From the NCBI RefSeq assembly GCF_008806595.1, contig NZ_VZRB01000034.1, forward strand, positions 24,161-88,160: a stretch of DNA of 64,000 nucleotides, given 5' to 3'. This document shows, piece by piece, positions 31,920 to 39,518 of this stretch. How positions within the stretch are numbered: position 1 is the stretch's first letter; the number at the start of each line of letters is the position of its first letter. The notes under the pieces were generated by a model, which was not told the DNA's origin, did not search any database, and saw only the letters and a list, made by a program, of their open reading frames with translations. This DNA is from Streptomyces luteolifulvus (lineage in GTDB: Bacteria > Actinomycetota > Actinomycetes > Streptomycetales > Streptomycetaceae). A program made the position numbers and the translations under genes.

Positions 31920-34627
31920 GGGTTCCGATCCGTCACATCGCCGGCCACCTGGTGTGGTCGACGCAGGGCAGCGTGTGGGCCGTCTACCGCCTGCACCCGG
32001 GACCGGACGTTCAGGGACGCCGCGAGGAGACCGTCCAGGGCACCTACGTGCCCGCCGCCGTCCGCGACGAACAGCTGGCAAAGATCACCCACTTGGTGCG
32101 CTCGCTGTCCGGGGCCCCGCGCTTGTACGGCATGTGCGCCCAGGTCGACCCGGGCGAGATCGCCCTGCGCATGATCGAGGGCATCGAGCCGGCCGAGCAG
32201 GCACCCGGTGCGGGCCGGCACCCGTGGGTGGAGAACGTCGAGGCCACCCTCGACCTGCTCGACGACCAGGAGATGCACCGCCGCACCCTGTGGCTGGCCG
32301 TGCCCCTTAAGACCGAAACAGGCAGCCTGCAAGTGTCGGCGTCCCTCGGCGCGGCGTGGGCCGAACTCGCACCGATGCTCGGCATGCGGCCGGCGCCGGT
32401 GGCCCGGCGCGAGGTGAGCGCGTATCGCGAGCAGGCCTCGCGGGTTCAGGCCGCGCTCGCCGGCGGCATCGCCTTCCGCCCGGCCCGCCCGGCGGAGATC
32501 GTGTGGATGATCCAACACGCCCTCCACCGCGGCATGGCCGAGCCGCTGCTCGCGGAGGCCGAGACCAGCGAGATGTACGGCGGGCAGCTCCGTGACGGGG
32601 TGCTGCGCTCCCCCAGCTACGCCGACCTCGGCCAAGTGCGCCTGCAGGAAGGCGGCATCGACCCCGACCTCGACGACGTCGACGAGCTCAAGAGCGCGGG
32701 CCAAATCACCCGGTCGGGCCGCAAGGCCTGGTGGCGAGTGAACACCGGCTCGCCGCTCGGGCGGCGCTGGCTGCAGGTCGAGTCCGACAACGGGGTGGGC
32801 TACCAGGCGCAGTTGGCGCTGGCCGAGTGCCCACCCGCGGTCAGCCAGGACGCCGCCGACCTGTTCGCCCAGCTGGAGATGCTCGACTTTCCCGTCGACT
32901 ACACCGTCGACCTCACCCTCGTGCCCGCGGAGAAGGCACGCGACCAGGTGCGCCGCAAGAAGAACGAACTCATCGACCAGGCCGACCAGTACGACGCCCG
33001 CCCCACCGGCATGCCCGCGTCCCTGACCGAGGCCGCCCGCGACCTGGGCGAGCTCGACGCCCGCCTCTCCCGCACCTCGGTCGAGGTCGAGGTGCAGTCC
33101 GTCACCGCGCTGACCGTGTGGGGGCCGACCGCCGCCGTCTGCGACGCCCGGGCCCGCGCCCTGGCCGCACTGCTCGGCGGCGCCGACTACCGCGCCGTCC
33201 GCCCGGCCGGCCTGCAAGAAGCCCTCTTCACCCTCGGCCTGCCCGGCACGGTACGGCCGGGTGTCGTACGGGAGTTCACCCAGCACCAGGTCTCCGAAGA
33301 CTGGGCGCTGGGTGGGGCCTTCACCGCTGCGGAGGTCGGCGACCCCAACGGCATGTTCCTCGGCATCGACCTGGACTGCGGCACCAGCCGCCCCGTCATG
33401 ATCAACGTGGCGGACGCGCCCAAGGTCGACGCGTCCGCCTCCATGGGCATCGTCGGGGACCTCGGCGCGGGCAAGAGCGTCCTGCAGAAGCTGATCGCGG
33501 AGGCGGTGTGGGCGCGCGGCGGCTGCGCGATCTGCATCGACCGCACGCCGGTACGCGAGTGGGCGACCTTCGCCCGCACCGCCGCCAAGGGCCGCGTCCA
33601 GATCATCGACGCCGCTCAGGCCGAGGTGTCCATCGACCCGCTGCGCATGTTCGACGGCCCGGAGGGACGGCACTACGCCCTGTCCTACCTGACCCTGCAG
33701 CTCGGCATCGGCCCGATGAGTACCAGCGGCGAGGTCCTCCACCACGGCGTCGAACAGGCCGCCGCCGGTCCGGAGCCATCCATGCACCGTGTCCTTGAGG
33801 TCCTCGAGGAGATGGCGACGCGCGAGGCGGGCAAGCGGCAGGACGCGGCAGCGACCCTCGCCGGCCTCATCCGGGTCGTCGCGACCAGTTCCCTGGCCCG
33901 GATGGTGTTCGACCCCACGCTGCCGCCGGTGCGGCTGGACGCCTCCAGCGCCTCCGACATGATCGTGATCACCACGACCGGGTTGAAGCTGCCCCCGAAG
34001 GCTGCGTTCGCCAACCCCGAGATCCTGCACCAGCAGCCGCTGGAGGCGCTGATCGGCCGGGCGGTGCTCTACCTGATCGCCGCGATCGCCCGGCAGACCG
34101 CGTTCGAGGACCCCGAACGGTTCACCGCCGTGGTCCTGGACGAGCTGTACTGGCTCACCTCGTCCGCCGAAGGCACGGCCCTGGTCCACGAGATCCTCCA
34201 CGACGGGCGCAAGCACGGCGCCGGCCTGGTGGCGGGCTCGCACGACGCCGAGGAACTCGGCCCCGACCGCGGCCTGATGGCCTACCGGGCACTCGCCCGC
34301 ACCGCCGACCGTGAACGCGCCCGTCGCGGGTTGGAGTTCGTCGGGCTCGACCCGAATGACGGCGAGCTGCTGCGGCTGGTGACCACCGGTCTGTCCCCCG
34401 TCGGTCAGAAGGGCCGCGAAGGCGAGTTCCTGCTGACCTGCCCGCGGCAGAACACCGGGCGCATCAAGGTCTCCATCCCCCGCATCGAGCGCATCACGAC
34501 CTCCATCACCACCACGCCGGGACGCCGCACGGCCAGCGCCGCCGCCTCCACGAGCGCTGTCTCCCCCACGGTGCCGGAGCCGCTCGCCGGTGAGGCCGAG
34601 ACGACCCGTCCGAAGGAAACCGTCTGA
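31916..34627 (+). CDS. VirB4-like conjugation ATPase
   Basis: The 903-residue protein has the VirB4/TcpF layout: a long N-terminal domain of about 480 residues that docks to the membrane channel, then a RecA-like motor. Walker A is GDLGAGKSVL (near residue 514) and Walker B is FTAVVLDELYWL (near 737). The late segment EEILHDGRKHGAGLVAGS corresponds to the conserved helix before the arginine-finger region, and a Q-rich closing motif follows. VirB4 ATPases power assembly and transport of type IV secretion. The GTG start overlaps the preceding stop; the stop overlaps the next ATG (TGATG). A low-complexity Ser/Thr/Glu tail of about 40 residues ends the protein. Confidence 0.85.
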   Translation: MRVPIRHIAGHLVWSTQGSVWAVYRLHPGPDVQGRREETVQGTYVPAAVRDEQLAKITHLVRSLSGAPRLYGMCAQVDPGEIALRMIEGIEPAEQAPGAGRHPWVENVEATLDLLDDQEMHRRTLWLAVPLKTETGSLQVSASLGAAWAELAPMLGMRPAPVARREVSAYREQASRVQAALAGGIAFRPARPAEIVWMIQHALHRGMAEPLLAEAETSEMYGGQLRDGVLRSPSYADLGQVRLQEGGIDPDLDDVDELKSAGQITRSGRKAWWRVNTGSPLGRRWLQVESDNGVGYQAQLALAECPPAVSQDAADLFAQLEMLDFPVDYTVDLTLVPAEKARDQVRRKKNELIDQADQYDARPTGMPASLTEAARDLGELDARLSRTSVEVEVQSVTALTVWGPTAAVCDARARALAALLGGADYRAVRPAGLQEALFTLGLPGTVRPGVVREFTQHQVSEDWALGGAFTAAEVGDPNGMFLGIDLDCGTSRPVMINVADAPKVDASASMGIVGDLGAGKSVLQKLIAEAVWARGGCAICIDRTPVREWATFARTAAKGRVQIIDAAQAEVSIDPLRMFDGPEGRHYALSYLTLQLGIGPMSTSGEVLHHGVEQAAAGPEPSMHRVLEVLEEMATREAGKRQDAAATLAGLIRVVATSSLARMVFDPTLPPVRLDASSASDMIVITTTGLKLPPKAAFANPEILHQQPLEALIGRAVLYLIAAIARQTAFEDPERFTAVVLDELYWLTSSAEGTALVHEILHDGRKHGAGLVAGSHDAEELGPDRGLMAYRALARTADRERARRGLEFVGLDPNDGELLRLVTTGLSPVGQKGREGEFLLTCPRQNTGRIKVSIPRIERITTSITTTPGRRTASAAASTSAVSPTVPEPLAGEAETTRPKETV

Positions 34628-34974
34628 TGACCACTTTGTCCTGGGACCGCTCGAGGCGCGTCGCCGCCGCCGTGAGCGTCCTTACCGTGATCGCCGTCGT
34701 CGCCGCCGCGGTCGTGCTCGCCCTCGGGGTGGGCGTGCCGCAGGGGTGGTGGCCGCACACCGGACAGGCCTTCGCCGCCGAGGCGCACCGGGATCCCTGC
34801 GCCCTGATCGTGGGCCCGCCCAAGGCGTACTGCGAGCGCGGCGCCGCAGCTCATGCTTCCGCCGGTCATCAGGACATGGCCGACGGGGCGTGGAAGCTCG
34901 TGCCTGCCGGTGCAGGTGTGGGTGCTCTCGTGGTGTGGCGGCTGCGCGGCGCCGCTGGGCAAAGGCGGCGCTGA
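34627..34974 (+). CDS. Small membrane protein with a paired-Cys motif
   Basis: The 115-residue protein has an N-terminal membrane helix (about 10-35, VAAAVSVLTVIAVVAAAVVL), an outside segment and a possible second helix near 92-103. The outside part contains DPCALIVGPPKAYCERG (56-72). The downstream VirB6-like protein has a very similar motif, DACSLIIGPLKDYCEGN. The shared Cys pair may form a disulphide loop. It is coupled to the ATPase gene by TGATG. No family is known to me; a channel partner that copies a VirB6-like loop is a fair guess. Confidence 0.6.
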   Translation: MTTLSWDRSRRVAAAVSVLTVIAVVAAAVVLALGVGVPQGWWPHTGQAFAAEAHRDPCALIVGPPKAYCERGAAAHASAGHQDMADGAWKLVPAGAGVGALVVWRLRGAAGQRRR

Positions 34975-34975
34975 G

Positions 34976-37744
34976 GTGTTCCGTCCAGACCGCGCGAGGC
35001 TGCGTTCCGCCAGCTTCGTCGTGCTGCTCACCGGCGTGTTCCTCTTGGTGAACACCCAGGTCGTGTATGCGGCCAGCAGCAGCGAGACCGGAGACCTGCT
35101 CGCCCCGCTGAACATCTACTCGTCCGAGGGTGTGCCGATCGACGGGTACGAGCTGAATGCCGCGGGCGGCTCCATCGTCGCCTTCAAGAGCCAGGCGCTG
35201 GCCTTCGCTTTGTCCGGGCTGTTCACGCTGATCCGGCTGCTGGTCGGTTTGGCGGGTTGGGCGATCGAGGTGGCCTTCCGGTTCCCGCTGCTCAAGCTCC
35301 TCACCCGCCCGGCGCAGAGGGTGGCCGACACCTACGACACGGTGGTCGTCGACACGCTGGGGTTGAAGGGGCTCTTGCTGGCTTGGGCGTTTGTGTTCGC
35401 GGGGTTCATGATCGTGCGTGGTCGGGTCGGCCGCGGTCTGGGCGAAATCTTCCTCACCCTGCTCATCGGGGCGATCGCCGCCTCGGCGCTCATCCGTCCC
35501 GACACCCTGCTCGGCCCGGACGGGCCGCTGGGGCAGTCCCAGCAGGTGGCTGCCGAGGTCGCCCAGCAGAGCGTCAACTCCTACGACTGGGGCGGCAAGA
35601 TCGCCAGCTATGACCCGTGCGCCAGCATGGCCGGCAATGCCGAGATCAAGTGCGAGGAGCAGCAGGGCGACGGACCGGTCTCCTCAACGGAGGTGGCCCG
35701 GCCCGTCCAGGATTCGATCACGAACGCCTTGATTGTGAAGCCGTACATGCTCCTTCAGTACGGGCGCATCCTGGACCCGGCCAAGGATTCCGACCGCAAG
35801 GCGTACGCCGTCCACCTGAAGTGGATCACCGGCGGGTACATGCCCAGATCAACGCCCTCGGACGAGGCGAAGGACGCCTGCAGCCTGATCATCGGGCCGC
35901 TCAAGGACTACTGCGAGGGCAACGTCGACGGCACGCCGAGCGGCAGCGACGATCTCCCTGAGTTCACGCCCGGAGGCGAACTCCTCGACGCCTCCAACGC
36001 GATCGTCACCGACGAAGACCAGGCCTTCGCCGCGTTCCTCGGCGACATGAAGGAGGCCGGGCCGGTCGGCAAGTCGTGCGCCGCCTACGCCGAGAAGCCC
36101 ACCTGGTGGCGGGTCGGCGGCGCGTTCCTGCTGCTGATCGCCGCGCTGTTCATCTGCGGCATGCTGCTTTCCAGCGCGATCGTTCTGCTCGGCACCCAGG
36201 GCATCTGCGCGGCCGCGGCGGCCGCCGGCGGCGTCACCTTCGTCGCGGGCATGCTGCCCGGGCCCGCCCGCCAGAGCGTGTGGAAGTGGCTGTCCCTGTG
36301 GGGGATCGCGGTCCTGGCCGTGATCGGGATCTGCGCGTTCATCCCCTTCTTTGGGATCGCCATCGACGCCACCATCACCAACGGGCCCGACCTGATGGTG
36401 GAGCGGATCCTCCTCATCGACGTCCTCGCCATCGCCGGAGCAGCCGGACACCGCAGACTGCTGACCGGGATCACCTCCTTCAGCCGGCGCATGGCCCTCC
36501 GGATGCGCTACGCCAAGGTCGGCGGCACCCACATGCCGGGCGACTCCTCCGAGCTCGGCGCAGCGCTCGCCATGAACTCGCCTGCCGCGCTGGGCGGTTA
36601 CGGCGGCGGGCTGCGTGCCTTCACCGGCGGGGGTGGCGGCCGGTTCGGGCTGCTCGGCACCCGGCAGCGGCTGATGGGCGCGCTCACCTCGTTGTTCGAT
36701 GGCGCGGGCATGCCGGTGGACACCGGCCGTGTGCTCGCCGACGCAGGCGCCGAAGCGGGGCGCGGGCTCGCCCCGCTCACCGCAGCGGCCGCCGTGGGCG
36801 GGGTGGGGGCGCGGCTGGGTGTGAAGGGCGCTGGCTGGCTACTGATCGGCCGGCGGCCGGACAAGGAACAGCTGGCCAAGTGGCGCAAGCCGACCGCCGA
36901 CGGCGACCCGCACACGGGCGGCCCGTCCGGCGGGCCCGGCGGTACGGGCGGTGGGGGGCCGCGCCGTCCCGGCGGTCCGCCCGACCGGTACCGCAACGAC
37001 GACGGCAAGGTCCTCAACCACCGCGACCGTGTGCTGCACGACCAGAACACCGACCGCACCCTGCTGTCGACCCGCGCCCACAACCGGCTTGTCCGCTTCC
37101 GCGGTTACCGCATCCTCAACCGGGGCGGCCGGGCCGCCTACGGGGCGACGGTCGGCCTGCCGGCGAACGTCCGCCGGGCCCGGTCGGGGCGCTCGAGCTA
37201 CTCCCAGGACGCCCGCCAGCAGGTGCGGGTGTGGGGCAACACCTGGCGCGAGGACGGCCGGGCCTGGGGTGACACGGGGCGGCACGTCTCCCCTGTCCTG
37301 CAAGAGCACACCGACGACAGCGGCGGAGCAGCCCCGTTTGGCGGCCGCCGCCTGCCAACCCCAACGTCACCCGCCGCGCCCACCCGCCCGCCGACCCCAC
37401 CACGGCCTGCCCGGTCCGGCGGCTCCTTCGGCGGTGCGGTCCCGACCTCCTCGCGGACCAGTTCACCAGCTTCTGCAGGCGGGGGCACCGCGGCAACGCC
37501 GCCTGCTCCGGCACCCTCCGCACGGCCGCAAGGCGGTGCACCGCGGCCCCCGGCGAGCAGCGTACCGGACAGGCCGGTTCTTCCCGGCGTCGGGAGCGCG
37601 CGCAGCAGGGCGCGCGACGAGGCGGCGGCCCGGATGCAGGAGCTGATGCGCCGGACCGCGCCCGAGGCCGACCGCCTGCGCCAGGAACGGACCCGGCGAC
37701 AGGAGCGGGCCCGGCGGCGGGACACGGACGGTGAGGACGAGTGA
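34976..37744 (+). CDS. VirB6/TrbL-like multi-spanning channel protein
   Basis: The 922-residue protein starts at GTG 34976 with a signal-like helix (SFVVLLTGVFLLVNTQVVYA). Further membrane helices lie near 65-85, 115-150, 155-170, 375-395, 400-425, 435-460 and 470-490. The outside loop about 205-320 carries several cysteines, including DACSLIIGPLKDYCEGN. The C-terminal 420 residues are a soluble Gly/Pro/Arg-rich tail, ending in a charged helix (LMRRTAPEADRLRQERTRRQ). This matches the polytopic component of Gram-positive conjugation systems (VirB6/TrbL/TcpH type). The long tail is probably cytoplasmic and may touch the ATPases. Confidence 0.75.
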   Translation: MFRPDRARLRSASFVVLLTGVFLLVNTQVVYAASSSETGDLLAPLNIYSSEGVPIDGYELNAAGGSIVAFKSQALAFALSGLFTLIRLLVGLAGWAIEVAFRFPLLKLLTRPAQRVADTYDTVVVDTLGLKGLLLAWAFVFAGFMIVRGRVGRGLGEIFLTLLIGAIAASALIRPDTLLGPDGPLGQSQQVAAEVAQQSVNSYDWGGKIASYDPCASMAGNAEIKCEEQQGDGPVSSTEVARPVQDSITNALIVKPYMLLQYGRILDPAKDSDRKAYAVHLKWITGGYMPRSTPSDEAKDACSLIIGPLKDYCEGNVDGTPSGSDDLPEFTPGGELLDASNAIVTDEDQAFAAFLGDMKEAGPVGKSCAAYAEKPTWWRVGGAFLLLIAALFICGMLLSSAIVLLGTQGICAAAAAAGGVTFVAGMLPGPARQSVWKWLSLWGIAVLAVIGICAFIPFFGIAIDATITNGPDLMVERILLIDVLAIAGAAGHRRLLTGITSFSRRMALRMRYAKVGGTHMPGDSSELGAALAMNSPAALGGYGGGLRAFTGGGGGRFGLLGTRQRLMGALTSLFDGAGMPVDTGRVLADAGAEAGRGLAPLTAAAAVGGVGARLGVKGAGWLLIGRRPDKEQLAKWRKPTADGDPHTGGPSGGPGGTGGGGPRRPGGPPDRYRNDDGKVLNHRDRVLHDQNTDRTLLSTRAHNRLVRFRGYRILNRGGRAAYGATVGLPANVRRARSGRSSYSQDARQQVRVWGNTWREDGRAWGDTGRHVSPVLQEHTDDSGGAAPFGGRRLPTPTSPAAPTRPPTPPRPARSGGSFGGAVPTSSRTSSPASAGGGTAATPPAPAPSARPQGGAPRPPASSVPDRPVLPGVGSARSRARDEAAARMQELMRRTAPEADRLRQERTRRQERARRRDTDGEDE

Positions 37745-38892
37745 GGCCTCCCGGACGCCGCGTCCGGCGGTGGGCAGGTGTGGCGGCGCTGCTGCTGTTC
37801 GCCGCCGTGTGCTGTGCCGCGCCGGTGTCGAACGCGATCAGCGCGTACGTCGCGCTGAAGACGGGTGCACAGGACGACGGCGGGATCGCCGAGGGGGGCA
37901 GCGCCGCGGACATCCCTCTCCGGATGCTCACCGCCTACAAGAAGGCCGTCCAGCAGGTCGACCGGCATGTGCCCAAGTGCCGGGGCGTGCGCTGGCCGAT
38001 CCTGGCCGGGATCGCCAAAGTCGAGTCCAACCACGCCATCGGCCACAGCATCGCCGCGGGCGGCGACATCCGCCCGAAGATCTACGGGGTGCTCCTCAAC
38101 GGCTCCGGCGCCGGCGGCAACACCACCGTCTTCCCGGACACCGACGGCGGCAAATGGGACGGCACCGCAAACGGGGAACGCGCCGTCGGACCGTTCCAGT
38201 TCATACCTTCCACCTGGGAGTCGACCGGCAAGGACGCAAACGGCGACGAGATCGCCGACCCGCACAATGCCGACGACGCCGCCCTCGGTGCCGCCATCTA
38301 CCTGTGCGGCAACGGCCGTGACCTGACAAAACGTTCGCAGCTGAAAGCCGCGATCCTGCAGTACAACCACTCAAGCGAGTACGTGGCGAACGTGCTGGGC
38401 TGGATCGACCAGTACACGGCGGCCGCCAAGGACCCGGACCTGAAGAACGTCTCCGGGAAGGTCCGCACAGCGATCGAGGCCGCGCTCTCCCAGCGGGGTG
38501 TCCCGTACTCGTGGGGTGGGGGAAACGCGCGCGGCAAGTCGTACGGCTTCTGCTGCTCGCCGAACGGGAGCAGCGGCGCGAGCATCAAGGGTTTCGACTG
38601 CTCGGGGCTGGCGGTGTACGCGTTCGCCAAGGCCGGCGTCCGACTCCCGCGCACCGCAGCCGCACAGGCCGGGGTGGGCAAGCGGATTCCCGCCGGCCTC
38701 GACGCAAGCGCGTTGAAGCCCGGTGACCTGGTCTTCTTCGCCGATGTCCCCGGCCGAGACTCCACGATCTACCACGTCGGGATCTACCTCGGTGACGGCC
38801 AGATGGTCAACGCGCCACGGCCAAACGCCGTCGTACGGCTGGACGCGGTCAACACCATGTCTGGCTTTGCGGGAGGGGCCCGCCTGCTATGA
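37741..38892 (+). CDS. Bifunctional lytic transglycosylase / NlpC-P60 peptidoglycan hydrolase
   Basis: The 383-residue secreted protein has a signal/anchor helix (about 12-33, AGVAALLLFAAVCCAAPVS). A soluble lytic transglycosylase domain follows (about 75-240), with LAGIAKVESNHAIGH (Glu near 94) and AVGPFQFIPSTWE. An NlpC/P60 domain ends the protein (about 255-383), with GFDCSGLAVYAF (catalytic Cys near 287), DLVFF and IYHVGIYLGDG (His near 345). This is the VirB1-like enzyme that opens the cell wall for the conjugation channel. The GTG overlaps the channel gene stop. All catalytic residues appear intact. Confidence 0.87.
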   Translation: MRPPGRRVRRWAGVAALLLFAAVCCAAPVSNAISAYVALKTGAQDDGGIAEGGSAADIPLRMLTAYKKAVQQVDRHVPKCRGVRWPILAGIAKVESNHAIGHSIAAGGDIRPKIYGVLLNGSGAGGNTTVFPDTDGGKWDGTANGERAVGPFQFIPSTWESTGKDANGDEIADPHNADDAALGAAIYLCGNGRDLTKRSQLKAAILQYNHSSEYVANVLGWIDQYTAAAKDPDLKNVSGKVRTAIEAALSQRGVPYSWGGGNARGKSYGFCCSPNGSSGASIKGFDCSGLAVYAFAKAGVRLPRTAAAQAGVGKRIPAGLDASALKPGDLVFFADVPGRDSTIYHVGIYLGDGQMVNAPRPNAVVRLDAVNTMSGFAGGARLL

Positions 38893-39518
38893 CCGCATCC
38901 CGCCGCTCGCGCTCACCGCGCCTGCTTCTGATCGCCACCGTGGTCCTGGCCGTGACAGGGCTGGTCCTGCTCGAAATGCCGACCGGATCACCCCAGTCGT
39001 CCGCGCCGGCCGTGACCGCCGAGGCTTCCCGTCCGGCTGCCACCTCCCCCAGCAGGCAACGCGGCCCGTCCGAGACGGTCACGACGGCGGCCGCCACACC
39101 GACGCAGAGCGCACTTGCGTCACAACTCCCGCCCCATGGGGAAGGGGTGGCCGGCGACCGGATCATCCAGCAGTCACTGGAGGCCGCCTGGCCCGCCGAC
39201 CTCCCCGCCCGCGATGACGCCCAGCTGGTCGCGGCCGGCCGCTCCTTGCTGACGGCCGACGCCACCGGGATCGGCCGCAGCAAGTGGCCGCAGGTCTTCG
39301 GCAACCAGGACCAAGCGATCGCGCCGGCGTTCAGCCGGCTCCGCGTCCAGGCCGCGATCGCCCGCCGCGACCAAAAGCCGGATCGGGCGGTGGTGCACCT
39401 CGTGTGGGCCGGGGCCGACCGCGGCGGCACCTACACCGACCGCCGCATCACCGACTGGTACTTCACCCGCACTTCGACGAAGGGATCCACCACGTGGACG
39501 CCGCAGCCCCATCCGTGA
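38889..39518 (+). CDS. Secreted or anchored accessory transfer protein
   Basis: The 209-residue protein has one N-terminal hydrophobic helix (about 11-30, LLLIATVVLAVTGLVLLEM) followed by a Ser/Thr/Ala-rich stretch and a small folded domain from about 85 to 209, ending in a Trp/Thr-rich tail (ITDWYFTRTSTKG). There is no lipobox and no known motif. The ATG overlaps the hydrolase stop, and the stop is coupled to the next GTG. It is most likely a wall-side accessory of the transfer apparatus. Confidence 0.6.
   Translation: MTASRRSRSPRLLLIATVVLAVTGLVLLEMPTGSPQSSAPAVTAEASRPAATSPSRQRGPSETVTTAAATPTQSALASQLPPHGEGVAGDRIIQQSLEAAWPADLPARDDAQLVAAGRSLLTADATGIGRSKWPQVFGNQDQAIAPAFSRLRVQAAIARRDQKPDRAVVHLVWAGADRGGTYTDRRITDWYFTRTSTKGSTTWTPQPHP

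Noticed and set aside
31763..34243. A minus-strand open frame of about 826 codons opposite the VirB4-like gene.
   Set aside because: The plus strand holds Walker motifs and overlapping starts of an operon; the reverse product has no domain.
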